From Rheinheimera sp. (lineage in GTDB: Bacteria; Pseudomonadota; Gammaproteobacteria; Enterobacterales; Alteromonadaceae): a stretch of DNA of 64,000 bases. The stretch spans positions 1-64,000 of the forward strand of contig NZ_JAVBXS010000008.1 in the NCBI RefSeq assembly GCF_030824435.1, in the 5' to 3' direction. Made by a program: the position numbers and the translations under genes. How positions within the stretch are numbered: position 1 is the stretch's first letter; the number at the start of each line of letters is the position of its first letter. Of this stretch, positions 54,850 through 64,000 are shown piece after piece. Under the pieces are notes generated by a model that worked only from the letters and a program-made list of their open reading frames with translations, searched no databases and was not told the DNA's origin.

Positions 54850-54924
54850 GTTATCGGATCTCATTTAGGATGACACGGCGTTTCAACCTCGTGAATTACC
54901 TCTCATCTAAGGTGAGCTAAAAGC

Positions 54925-54954
54925 AAAAGCCCAGTCAATTGACTGGGCTTTTTT
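54925..54954 (+). terminator. Intrinsic terminator after gyrB
   Basis: AAAAGCCCAGTCAA / TTGACTGGGCTTTT, a perfect 14-bp inverted repeat with essentially no loop spacer, followed by T. It closes the dnaA-gyrB operon. Confidence 0.93.
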
Positions 54955-55008
54955 GTTAGTTTTGAACTGATTTGTTAGTCATAGATTCCTTAATAAGTAT
55001 CGTAGCCG

Positions 55009-55315
55009 ATGTTATCGGTCGACATTGCCAATTGGCGGGTGACCGATGTCTATGGCTCAGAACGGAAATTTGGCGGTGGTGCAGCAAGTAATGCGGCAGC
55101 GCTGCTGGATAGGTTTGACCCATCATCTGGTGGAAGAAATTGCAAATCCCGCCGCCCTTGAATCTATGGCGATGGATAAAGTTGTCGCTGTTTCCACGTT
55201 CAGTCCTGAGCAAATCAAACAACTAAAGAAACTGAATCTGCGCAGACTAAAACAAATGGGGACTGTGGTAGTCACAGAATTGCTGTCGCAGGCGATAGAA
55301 AAAAAATCTAACTGA
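55009..55315 (+). pseudogene. Frameshifted remnant of a DUF547-type protein C-terminus
   Basis: Two frames together match the C-terminal part of the intact gene that starts at 55438. Frame A (55009-55161) reads IANWRVTDVYGSERKFG and ASNAAALLDRFDPSSGG, against IANIDDFTITDIYGTTRNFG and AVNSAALLDAFAQMDRDSSG. After a shift near 55130, frame B (to 55315) reads VVAVSTFSPEQIKQLKKLN and GTVVVTELL, against RAISFGRFSPEQALKIKELN and GAVTVTDLE. Frame B alone is open as an 89-aa protein from ATG 55046, but the two-frame match favours gene decay after duplication. Stops upstream of 55009 mark its 5' end. Confidence 0.7.
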
Positions 55316-55437
55316 CGATACAACTTGCCGTTGTGAGAATCGGTATTAAAATCAATTTTGAGATTAAAAGTTGCATTATTGAAAATGCTCTCTAATTTCC
55401 GCCAACAACTACATAACAATGAATACAAGGAGAATGT

Positions 55438-56715
55438 ATGAAAGTTAGAGCAACAGCTTTTTTTTCAGTAAGTCTGACCTTATTAACGCTCAGTTTTGCG
55501 ACTTGGGCACAAACAGCCTTACCAGAAAGTTTTTTCGGGGAAACGCCGGATTCAACATTAACAATCAATTATGACGATCTGGACGCGATCCTAAAGGCAT
55601 CGGTATTACCTGCAGGACTTCCAAGCCGTAAAAAAGCCGCAGTCAGTACTGCCGTTGTTGGCACACGAATGAAAAATAACAGCAATCCGTTGACTGCTGC
55701 CGGCGGTAATCGATTTGCTTATGAAGAATTTAAAAATAATGATCAAATGAAGCTGATTGTCAGTCGTGTTCGCAGTAGCTTAGAAAATTTGCCGAGCGAA
55801 GTACCCTTGTCTGATTTTAATCGACGCGAACAACTGGCGTATTGGTTGAACCTTTATAATGCCACTGTCATTGATGAAATTATTAAAATTTATCCTCAAA
55901 AGAAAAACCTGGAAGATTTTATTACCGATGAAGATGATGGTCTGTTGCAGAAAAAATTATTAAAAGTCGCCGGAGTTCAGCTTAGCCTGAATGACATCCA
56001 ATTTGAAATTTTACTGAAAAACTATCCGAACCAACCTGAAGTTATTTATGGTTTGCATCAAGGGTATATCGGGAGTCCGAATATCAGGAAAAATGCTTAT
56101 ACAGGCGAAAACGTGTTCCGGGCTTTGGCAAATAATGCCAATGATTTTGTTAACTCGAATCGTGGTACCTATATGGCGGGTAAACGTGGTTATCGGGTAT
56201 CAAGTTTTTACCAGCGAAGTGCTGCATTCTTTCCTGAATTCGAAGAGGATCTGAAAAAACATTTATTGGAGCACATCCGGGACAGTGAAGAAATGGCTTT
56301 GGATGAAGCGCCAACATTGATTGCGAATATTGATGACTTTACTATTACCGATATCTACGGAACTACCCGTAATTTTGGCAGCGCTGCGGCGGTCAATTCG
56401 GCGGCACTTTTGGATGCGTTTGCACAAATGGATCGAGATTCCAGTGGTCTTAGTGATGGTACTAATTTAATGCCGGTTGGGGGAATTCATAAGGGAAGTT
56501 CGGAAGCGGGAAGTAATAACGAAGTTGCGAATGTGGGAATGCTCAGCAATACCTTGGCTGATCGCGCGATCAGTTTTGGAAGATTTTCTCCGGAACAGGC
56601 GCTAAAAATTAAAGAGCTTAATATGCGCCGCCAAAACCAAGAGGGAGCTGTGACTGTTACTGATTTGGAGGCGGAAGAACAATTGCCCGAAAAAAACGAA
56701 GGTAAACAAAACTAG
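55438..56715 (+). CDS. DUF547 family exported protein
   Basis: A 425-aa protein with a signal peptide (about 1-24, LTLLTLSFATWAQ). The DUF547 core (about 95-260) has REQLAYWLNLYNATVIDEII, the family hallmark, and GLHQGYIGSPNIRKNAYTGEN. The C-terminal part carries an EF-hand-like loop MDRDSSGLSDGTNL and the tail FSPEQALKIKELNMRRQ shared with the pseudogene upstream. AAGGAG lies five bases before the ATG. Function unknown; related proteins are exported and uncharacterised. Its codon use looks more AT-rich than that of the neighbouring core genes. Confidence 0.88.
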   Translation: MKVRATAFFSVSLTLLTLSFATWAQTALPESFFGETPDSTLTINYDDLDAILKASVLPAGLPSRKKAAVSTAVVGTRMKNNSNPLTAAGGNRFAYEEFKNNDQMKLIVSRVRSSLENLPSEVPLSDFNRREQLAYWLNLYNATVIDEIIKIYPQKKNLEDFITDEDDGLLQKKLLKVAGVQLSLNDIQFEILLKNYPNQPEVIYGLHQGYIGSPNIRKNAYTGENVFRALANNANDFVNSNRGTYMAGKRGYRVSSFYQRSAAFFPEFEEDLKKHLLEHIRDSEEMALDEAPTLIANIDDFTITDIYGTTRNFGSAAAVNSAALLDAFAQMDRDSSGLSDGTNLMPVGGIHKGSSEAGSNNEVANVGMLSNTLADRAISFGRFSPEQALKIKELNMRRQNQEGAVTVTDLEAEEQLPEKNEGKQN

Positions 56716-56746
56716 GCAGTGAGTGAAATGGGCATTCTTGTCGGAC

Positions 56747-56778
56747 AAAAAAGGCAGCTAGGTTAAGCTGCCTTTTTC
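56747..56778 (+). terminator. Intrinsic terminator after the DUF547 gene
   Basis: AAGGCAGCT / AGCTGCCTT with loop AGGTTA and flanking A- and T-runs. It lies about 32 bases after the stop. Confidence 0.9.
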
Positions 56779-57477
56779 TATTGGAAAATGTCGTTTTGCA
56801 ATCTTATGCTGTCAAATTGCCGCTTGTTTTGTTTTTCCTACACTTCTTCCGCCGCTTTGGTTTCTGTTTCTGAATCAGTTACGGTTGCTGTGCCCGACTA
56901 GTTTTGGCGCAGCGGTTTTAACTCTTTATCTAGTGGCAAATTGAAAAATGAGTGTGTGGAGTGGGCAAATTAGAGTCTAAGTGAAGTGTGCTACCCCGTA
57001 TGGGGAAACTTGAGTTAAAAGCCCAAAATGCAACTTAACTAAAATTTATACCGACTTAAAGCTCCCGAATCACGCATAAAATTAAGTTGCCTAATCCAGA
57101 GATAACGAGATAACCACTGGATTAGTCTACGGCATATGAGAGATTCAATCTGACGCAAAATCTCGTTAATGATGAACCAGCTAGGATTGCCGCGTCTAGG
57201 CCTGATCAACTCTAAATGAGATCCGACAAACAACACTGTCTGTGCTGAAACAGCCTTGCTGCATAACAAAATAAAGCCAGCCCATAACATCGCAGCTGTA
57301 TTGTGTCCGGCATGCGACGGTACATTACAGCAAATGCAGATAAACAAATTTAATGACAGGAACTACCGGAAAAAACCCAGAAAAAACGCGCTTTAGCGCT
57401 ACAGAAACGTCACGTAAATGGGTATACTTTTCGGTCATTTTTGCATGTATGTCATTCAGCGAACAGGTGCGCCTTCT
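56779..57477. other. 699-bp region without a recognised gene, rich in inverted repeats
   Basis: It contains several perfect short inverted repeats: CCCC-GTAT-GGGG (56993-57004), GCAACTTAA / TTAAGTTGC (57030-57038 and 57082-57090), CTAATCCAG / CTGGATTAG (57091-57099 and 57117-57125) and GAGATT / AATCTC (about 57138-57164). A minus-strand frame of 102 codons (57039-57347) gives no recognisable protein. On minus, about 56851-56945 reads PLDKELKPLRQN, a stop, then GTATVTDSETE, resembling the DUF547-type tail. The right end presumably carries the glyQ promoter. Confidence 0.45.
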
Positions 57478-58398
57478 ATGCACAATTACGATATTAAAAC
57501 ATTCCAGGGTTTGATCCTGGCATTACAGGATTATTGGGCCCGTCAGGGTTGCGTTATTGTTCAGCCACTGGATATGGAAGTTGGGGCCGGTACTTTCCAC
57601 CCTATGACTTTCCTGCGTTCATTAGGCCCAGAGCCAAGCAATGTGGCTTATGTGCAGCCGTGCCGTCGTCCAACCGATGGCCGTTATGGCGAAAACCCAA
57701 ACCGCTTGCAGCACTATTATCAGTTTCAGGTGATTTTAAAACCGTCGCCGGCCAATATTCAGGAGCTGTATTTAGGCTCTTTACGCGAAATGGGTATTGA
57801 TACCCTGGTGCACGATATCCGTTTTGTTGAAGACAACTGGGAATCGCCAACGCTGGGTGCCTGGGGTTTAGGTTGGGAAGTGTGGTTAAACGGCATGGAA
57901 GTGACGCAGTTCACTTATTTCCAGCAAGTGGGTGGCTTAGAGTGCCGTCCGGTCACAGGCGAAATTACCTATGGTTTAGAGCGCCTTGCCATGTACATCC
58001 AGGGTGTCGACAGTATTTATGATCTGGTGTGGGCCGATGGCCCTATGGGCCGTGTCACCTATGGTGATGTGTTCCATCAGAACGAAGTAGAGCAGTCGAC
58101 CTACAACTTTGAATACGCCGATGTGCCTGCTTTATTTGCCGCTTTTGACCAATACGAAGCCGAAAGCCACAAACTGATTGAGCTGGGTTTACCGTTGCCG
58201 GCTTATGAAAAAGTAATGAAAGCCTCGCATGCCTTTAACCTGCTGGATGCGCGCCACGCCATTTCTGTGACGGAACGCCAGCGTTATATTCTACGGGTCC
58301 GTACTTTGGCCAAAGCCTGTGCTGAAGCTTATTATGCCGCCCGCGAAAAGCTGGGTTTCCCGTTATGCCGTAACCAACAAGCGCAGCAGGAGGCTTAA
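57478..58398 (+). CDS. glyQ: Glycyl-tRNA synthetase alpha subunit
   Basis: A 306-aa class II catalytic subunit. [21 protein letters not shown] opens it, with [15 protein letters not shown] and [42 protein letters not shown] holding motif 2. ATG at 57478 gives the conserved N-terminus; a frame open from 57418 adds residues not seen in the family. It is followed at once by glyS, a single transcription unit. Confidence 0.98.
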   Translation: MHNYDIKTFQGLILALQDYWARQGCVIVQPLDMEVGAGTFHPMTFLRSLGPEPSNVAYVQPCRRPTDGRYGENPNRLQHYYQFQVILKPSPANIQELYLGSLREMGIDTLVHDIRFVEDNWESPTLGAWGLGWEVWLNGMEVTQFTYFQQVGGLECRPVTGEITYGLERLAMYIQGVDSIYDLVWADGPMGRVTYGDVFHQNEVEQSTYNFEYADVPALFAAFDQYEAESHKLIELGLPLPAYEKVMKASHAFNLLDARHAISVTERQRYILRVRTLAKACAEAYYAAREKLGFPLCRNQQAQQEA

Positions 58399-60462
58399 GT
58401 GGTACAGGATTTTATTGTAGAAATTGGTACTGAAGAGTTACCACCAAAGTCGCTGCAAACCCTGGCAACGGCTTTTGAACAGAATATTGTAGATGAGCTG
58501 AATAAACTTGGTTTGTCATTCAGCAACACCAACTGGTACGCGGCGCCACGCCGTTTAGCGGTGCGCGTGAATCAGCTGGTGGCACAACAAGCCGACAAAG
58601 TGGTGGAAAAACGTGGTCCGGCGCTCTCTGGTGCTTTTGATGCTGCAGGTCTGCCGACCAAAGCGGCGCAAGCCTGGGCTGCTTCCAACGGCATTAGTGT
58701 TGATCAGGCTGAACGGCTGGAAACCGACAAAGGCGCATGGCTGGTACATAAAGCCAAAGTGCTGGGCGCAACCACTGTTAGTTTATTACCTGAGGTGATT
58801 AACTCCGCGCTGGCTAAATTGCCTATTGCCAAGCCAATGCGCTGGGGACATTCCACTGCTGAATTTATCCGCCCTGTGCATACGATCGTTATGCTTTATG
58901 GCAACGACATAGTGCCGGCAACTGTGCTGGGTAAAACTTCAGGCCGTGCGACTCATGGTCACAGGTTCCATGCCCCCGCATTGGTAGAAATTGCCAATGC
59001 CGATGCTTACTTAAGCACACTGGAACAAGCTTTTGTGGTGGCCGATTATGCCAAACGCCGTGCTTTTATTGCTGCTGAAGTGGCAAAAACTGCAGCTTCA
59101 TTGAATGGTGTGGTGGCAACTGACGAAGCGCTGCTCGATGAAGTGACGTCTTTAGTGGAATGGCCAGTGGTACTGGTGGGCTCTTTTGAAGAGCGTTTCC
59201 TCGAAGTGCCGGCTGAGCCGTTAATTTCCACCATGAAAGACAATCAAAAGTACTTCCCGCTGCTGGATAGCAACGGCAAGTTACTGAATAAATTTATTTT
59301 TGTGGCCAATATCAATAGCAAAGACCCAAGCCAGATCATCTCGGGTAACGAAAAAGTAGTGCGGCCACGGTTAACAGACGCCCAGTTCTTTTTTACGGTC
59401 GATAAAAAGACCAAACTGGCTGAGCGCCTGGAAAGTTTAGGTACTGTGTTGTTCCAGCAAAAGCTCGGCACTTTACGTGAAAAATCAGAGCGAATTGCCA
59501 AACTGTCGGCTTATATAGCCGGCAAAATCGGCGCGAACGTGCAGCACGCTGAGCGCGCTGGTTTATTGTCGAAAACCGACCTGATGAGCAACATGGTCGG
59601 TGAGTTCCCTGAAACTCAGGGCATTATGGGCATGCATTATGCTCGTATCGACGGCGAGCCAGAGGCTGTTGCAGTTGCGCTGAACGAACAATACAAACCG
59701 CGTTTTGCCGGTGACAGCCTGCCAAGCCAGCTGGAAGCCTGTGCAGTGGCCATTGCTGATAAACTCGATTCTTTAGTGGGTATTTTTGGTATTGGTCAGG
59801 CGCCAAAAGGCGATAAAGACCCCTTTGCACTGCGTCGTGCAGCCATTGGTGCTTTGCGTATTATGGTGGAAAAACAGCTGCCGTTAGATTTGCTGGATAT
59901 CATTGCGTATTCACAAAGCACTTTTGGCGACAAGTTGACCCAAGCCACTGTTGCTGACGAAGTGCTGGAATTTATGCTGGCGCGTTTCCGTGCCTGGTAT
60001 GAAGGCGAAGGTTATGCGGTGGATGTGATTCAGGCGGTGTTAGCGCGTCGTCCAACCAATCCGGCCGATTTTGACCGCAGAGTCAAAGCTGTTGCCGAAT
60101 TCCGCAAATTAGACGCTGCTTTAGCTTTGGCTGCTGCCAATAAGCGGGTTGCCAATATTCTGGCGAAAGTGGAAGGTGAATTACCACAACAGGTGAATAC
60201 AGCTTTATTGCAGCCTGGCGCCGAGCAGGCCTTGTTTGCGGCTTTATCAGCTAAACAAACTGAGCTGGAAACACTGTTTGCCAAAGGCGACTACAACACT
60301 GCCTTAAGTACTTTGTCGTCACTGCGTCAGGTGATTGACCAGTTCTTTGATGAAGTGATGGTCAACGTTGATGATGTGGCCGTACGGCAAAACCGGCTGG
60401 CGCTACTCAATCAGCTGCGTTTAGCTTTCCTGCATGTGGCTGATATTTCTGTGCTGCAATAA
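58399..60462 (+). CDS. glyS: Glycyl-tRNA synthetase beta subunit
   Basis: A 687-aa tRNA-binding subunit. It starts [19 protein letters not shown], and [18 protein letters not shown] and [18 protein letters not shown] are typical. The start is GTG directly after the glyQ TAA, with GGAGG about seven bases upstream, so the alpha and beta subunits are translated in tandem. C-terminal DALR-like anticodon domain is present ([19 protein letters not shown]). Confidence 0.98.
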   Translation: MVQDFIVEIGTEELPPKSLQTLATAFEQNIVDELNKLGLSFSNTNWYAAPRRLAVRVNQLVAQQADKVVEKRGPALSGAFDAAGLPTKAAQAWAASNGISVDQAERLETDKGAWLVHKAKVLGATTVSLLPEVINSALAKLPIAKPMRWGHSTAEFIRPVHTIVMLYGNDIVPATVLGKTSGRATHGHRFHAPALVEIANADAYLSTLEQAFVVADYAKRRAFIAAEVAKTAASLNGVVATDEALLDEVTSLVEWPVVLVGSFEERFLEVPAEPLISTMKDNQKYFPLLDSNGKLLNKFIFVANINSKDPSQIISGNEKVVRPRLTDAQFFFTVDKKTKLAERLESLGTVLFQQKLGTLREKSERIAKLSAYIAGKIGANVQHAERAGLLSKTDLMSNMVGEFPETQGIMGMHYARIDGEPEAVAVALNEQYKPRFAGDSLPSQLEACAVAIADKLDSLVGIFGIGQAPKGDKDPFALRRAAIGALRIMVEKQLPLDLLDIIAYSQSTFGDKLTQATVADEVLEFMLARFRAWYEGEGYAVDVIQAVLARRPTNPADFDRRVKAVAEFRKLDAALALAAANKRVANILAKVEGELPQQVNTALLQPGAEQALFAALSAKQTELETLFAKGDYNTALSTLSSLRQVIDQFFDEVMVNVDDVAVRQNRLALLNQLRLAFLHVADISVLQ

Positions 60463-60484
60463 TTAAGGTACTGAAATAAAATAG

Positions 60485-60510
60485 AAAAACCCGGCTTTGT
60501 CGGGTTTTTT
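60485..60510 (+). terminator. Intrinsic terminator after glyS
   Basis: AAAACCCG / CGGGTTTT stem with loop GCTTTGT and T6, 23 bases after the glyS stop. Confidence 0.92.
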
Positions 60511-60530
60511 ATTGCTTTTTTTGGGGGGGG

Positions 60531-61574
60531 TTAATTCACCTGATTACGGCCATTGGCTTTGGAGGTATACAGCTGTTGGTCGGCTCTTTTAATAGCAGCC
60601 TGAATGTCGGGCACAGACCCGGCTTCGGCAACGCCAAAACTGCCTGTGATGACGAGGTCCGGGTGCTGCGGTAATAACCTTTGTTGCGCTATGCTGGCGC
60701 GGACTTTATCGGCTACTCTTTTGGCGTCCTGCAGGTTGGTTTTGGGCAGCAATAATAAAAACTCTTCACCACCATAACGGCAGCAAATATCCTGAGTTCG
60801 CAGTTTTTGCCGGAATAACAGCGCAGCCTGTTGTAACACTAAATCACCTTGATCATGGCCAAAACTATCGTTGATATGTTTAAAGTGGTCGATATCCGTC
60901 ATCACCACCGCCATAGGGAAGAACAGCTCAGGTTGCCGCTCTGCGTGCTCTGGCAACACTTCTTCCAGAAAACGCCGGTTGGCCAGATTGGTGAGTACAT
61001 CGGTATTGGCTTGTTGTTCTTTGCTGTGTTGCAGCAGACTCATTGAATGGTGGCTGCGTTCGCGAAAATGTTCGTTGATCCAGCCGACCGCCAACACAGT
61101 GGCAAAAGACGCCAGAAAACGCGCCACTTCTGCAGTCTGGTAACGTGCTTGTTGTAGTTCTGGTCCAAACAATAAAAATACCAATCCGAATAACATCAAT
61201 AAGTTCATAAAGATGCCAGTTCTTGACCCCAGCAGGCCAAAAACAATCAGCGGAAAAGGGAAAGCCCAATATAAAGCCGTGTTTTGTGAGCCGCCGTGCC
61301 ACACCAGCAAGATGACAAAAAATAACGCAAAAATGGACACTAAAGTGCAGGCCAGCTGCAGTTGTTGTGAACGTTGAAACCAGATAGCAATCAGCAGCAA
61401 TAACAAAGCACCACTGAATAACAACAGCTGTAACGACAAATCGGCACTGAATAAATGGTGGAAGCCTATCAACAGCAAAGTGAAAGAGCTGATATAACTG
61501 GCAAACAACAGAATATAACGCCGTCTGAGTTGGTCGATAGAAGCGGCTTTATGATGGCTTTGCGACAGTGGCAA
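60531..61574 (-). CDS. Membrane diguanylate cyclase (GGDEF)
   Basis: A 347-aa enzyme making cyclic di-GMP. Five or six hydrophobic helices (about 20-165) form a membrane sensor without a named domain. The GGDEF domain (about 180-345) has DVLTNLANRRFLEEVL, the active site RYGGEEFLLLLP and the I-site RTQD five residues before it, so product inhibition is expected. The start is a TTG at 61574, weakly supported, and no nearby ATG fits. It stops next to a T7G8 tract. Confidence 0.9.
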   Translation of the reverse strand: MPLSQSHHKAASIDQLRRRYILLFASYISSFTLLLIGFHHLFSADLSLQLLLFSGALLLLLIAIWFQRSQQLQLACTLVSIFALFFVILLVWHGGSQNTALYWAFPFPLIVFGLLGSRTGIFMNLLMLFGLVFLLFGPELQQARYQTAEVARFLASFATVLAVGWINEHFRERSHHSMSLLQHSKEQQANTDVLTNLANRRFLEEVLPEHAERQPELFFPMAVVMTDIDHFKHINDSFGHDQGDLVLQQAALLFRQKLRTQDICCRYGGEEFLLLLPKTNLQDAKRVADKVRASIAQQRLLPQHPDLVITGSFGVAEAGSVPDIQAAIKRADQQLYTSKANGRNQVN

Positions 61575-61637
61575 AACGGCAGTTCCGAAGCTGTTGAATA
61601 ATAAAGAGTCTGCGACCGGATCGCTGAAATAACAAGT

Positions 61638-61886
61638 TTAACCGGCGCTTTTTTTCAGCAGGTAACGATAAGGTAACTCTGAAGTATCCATTGCCAGCAA
61701 TTCGTGATCCATAAAGCGGCAAAAAGCCGGTATATCACGGGTAGTCGCCGGGTCGTCAGCCAGAATTAACAAGGTCTGGCCTGTAGCCATTTTGCGGATT
61801 GTCAGCCGCACCATCATCACAGGCTCAGGGCAACGTAAACCCAAAGCATCCAGTTGTTGATCGGCATTGGCAAACAAGTCAGTCAT
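61638..61886 (-). CDS. tusA: Sulfur carrier protein TusA
   Basis: An 82-aa sulfur carrier that passes persulfide from IscS to TusBCD for tRNA 2-thiouridine. [22 protein letters not shown] contains the CPxP motif with the catalytic Cys near residue 19, and [21 protein letters not shown] matches E. coli TusA closely. ATG at 61886 gives the E. coli length; the frame reaches 61967 without family support. Confidence 0.97.
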   Translation of the reverse strand: MTDLFANADQQLDALGLRCPEPVMMVRLTIRKMATGQTLLILADDPATTRDIPAFCRFMDHELLAMDTSELPYRYLLKKSAG

Positions 61887-61951
61887 CGTCAGTTCCGGTG
61901 TGGTGGCAGAGGCGCTTATGGTAACGGCTCCGCTGCTGATATTCAAAATAT

Positions 61952-61978
61952 AAAAAACGGCCATCAAGGCCGTCTTTT
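61952..61978 (-). terminator. Intrinsic terminator after pepQ
   Basis: ACGGCC (61957-61962) / GGCCGT (61968-61973) with loop ATCAA, and A6 on the plus strand that becomes a U-run in the minus-strand transcript. It lies between pepQ and tusA, both on minus. Confidence 0.85.
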
Positions 61979-62004
61979 TATATCACCAGATGCAGAAACT
62001 GCAG

Positions 62005-63345
<1,341 letters not shown>

Positions 63346-63409
63346 TCATTAATTTAAGTTACATCAGCCGCTGTAGCGGCTGCAATATAGCCAACTGTGT
63401 TTAAGCCTT

Positions 63410-64000
63410 TCAGGTTGCCTGACCTACCTGCATATTGCTTAACGGCACAAATACATCCCGGTTCTGGTTCATCCTGATATTGTAAATCTGATAATAAGCC
63501 AGCACTGCTTTAACATATTCCCGTGTTTCTTTAAACGGAATAGTCTCTATCCAGATATCCAGCGGCATCTGCCGGTTTTTGGGCAACCAGGTTTTGACCC
63601 TACTGTAACCGGCATTATAAGAAGCGGTAGCAAACACCAGATTATTGTTGTTTTGCCGCATTAAATAATTCAGATAGTCGGTGCCCATATCAATATTTAC
63701 ATTGGGGTTATACAAGGTTTGTACCGCAACCCGTCGCCCTGTGATGTGTTTGGCGGTTTGCGGCATAATTTGCATTAAACCATGAGCGCCAACAGGGGAT
63801 TTTGCCGTTGGAATAAAAGTACTTTCGCGCCGGGTAATGGCCATGGCCCAGGCAGGGTCTACCTGAGCAGCTTTGGCATGTTTTTGAATTTCCTGGTTAA
63901 ACACCATAGGAAAACGCATTTCTACATCATCCCAATAACCGGCATCGGCCAAAGCAAAAATGGCTCTGTCATACCAGCCTTTGTCATAAGCATATTTGGC
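63410..64000 (-). CDS. slt: Soluble lytic murein transglycosylase, 3' part (cut by the window edge)
   Basis: The C-terminal part (196 codons plus stop) of an Slt70-like enzyme that cleaves peptidoglycan with formation of 1,6-anhydromuropeptides. The frame is open to the end of the window, where the residues AKYAYDKGWYDRAIFALAD match the end of the Slt superhelix. The SLT domain has the catalytic Glu in ITRRESTFIP, GAHGLMQIMPQTA, and SYNAGYSRVKTWL. The N-terminus with signal peptide lies beyond 64000. Periplasmic. Confidence 0.95.
   Translation of the reverse strand, partial: AKYAYDKGWYDRAIFALADAGYWDDVEMRFPMVFNQEIQKHAKAAQVDPAWAMAITRRESTFIPTAKSPVGAHGLMQIMPQTAKHITGRRVAVQTLYNPNVNIDMGTDYLNYLMRQNNNNLVFATASYNAGYSRVKTWLPKNRQMPLDIWIETIPFKETREYVKAVLAYYQIYNIRMNQNRDVFVPLSNMQVGQAT

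Noticed and set aside
55046-55315. An independent 89-aa gene
   Set aside because: The sequence just upstream in another frame continues the match to the intact DUF547 protein, so a frameshifted pseudogene explains it better. A re-used small protein is not excluded.
57028-57130. Integron attC-like site
   Set aside because: The inverted repeats here lack the conserved RYYYAAC / GTTRRRY core pair and no integrase gene is present.
57039-57347. 102-aa minus-strand gene
   Set aside because: The translation has no signal, domain or resemblance I recognise, no clear ribosome-binding site, and it lies in inverted-repeat-rich DNA.

Overview
The window is about 64 kb of chromosome around the replication origin of a gammaproteobacterium. 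The ATP synthase operon atpI-B-E-F-H-A-G-D-C, the parAB-rsmG-mnmG-oriC-mioC block, the divergent mnmE / yidC-yidD-rnpA-rpmH and dnaA-dnaN-recF-gyrB blocks, and glyQ-glyS all have the classical gammaproteobacterial order. Protein style (M2 peptidase lipoprotein, large TonB receptors, a DUF547 protein, an E. coli-like TusA) and moderate GC suggest the Alteromonadales / Chromatiaceae area, for example Rheinheimera or a relative. The genus is an inference; no rRNA gene is present to test it.

Layout. 1-13.2 kb: a TonB-dependent receptor, a divergent Lrp regulator / YjeH-like exporter pair, an unrecognised 587-aa periplasmic or anchored protein, a COG2509 flavoprotein, ferredoxin FdxA, an ABC-2 exporter pair, an amine oxidase-like flavoenzyme and an acetyltransferase. 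13.2-24 kb: a 637-bp gene-free stretch with a parS palindrome and a LacI-type operator, a second TonB receptor, a 2OG-Fe(II) dioxygenase, a PLP trans-sulfuration enzyme, an M2 metallopeptidase behind a structured leader, VanZ, a YceB-like lipoprotein and a TraB/GumN protein. 24-38 kb: glmU, the atp operon, parB-parA-rsmG-mnmG, then oriC and mioC. 38-44.5 kb: deaD, trxC, a 981-aa metallopeptidase/propeller/barrel protein and a PEBP-like protein. 44.5-55 kb: mnmE, yidC-yidD-rnpA-rpmH, and divergently dnaA-dnaN-recF-gyrB. 55-57.5 kb: an accessory patch with a frameshifted DUF547 pseudogene, an intact DUF547 gene and a structured gene-free stretch. 57.5-64 kb: glyQ-glyS, a diguanylate cyclase, tusA, pepQ and the 3' part of slt, cut by the window edge.

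How it works together. Initiation: DnaA acts on an E. coli-style oriC between mnmG and mioC (DnaA boxes, an AT-rich 13-mer-like zone, 13 GATC sites in about 335 bp). Segregation: ParA and ParB sit beside the origin, with three parS palindromes in the window, two of them inside the recF coding sequence at the codons for FHVE. DnaA boxes in front of dnaA suggest autoregulation.

No complete undescribed multi-gene system (defence island, CRISPR, prophage, biosynthetic cluster) is visible; most of the window is core genome. The least explained signals are the hairpin that covers the ribosome-binding site of the M2 peptidase gene, the two hairpins in the deaD leader, the orphan terminator beside oriC, the (ACTTTA)n repeat before atpE, the decayed DUF547 patch with its neighbouring structured DNA, and the 981-aa surface protein.
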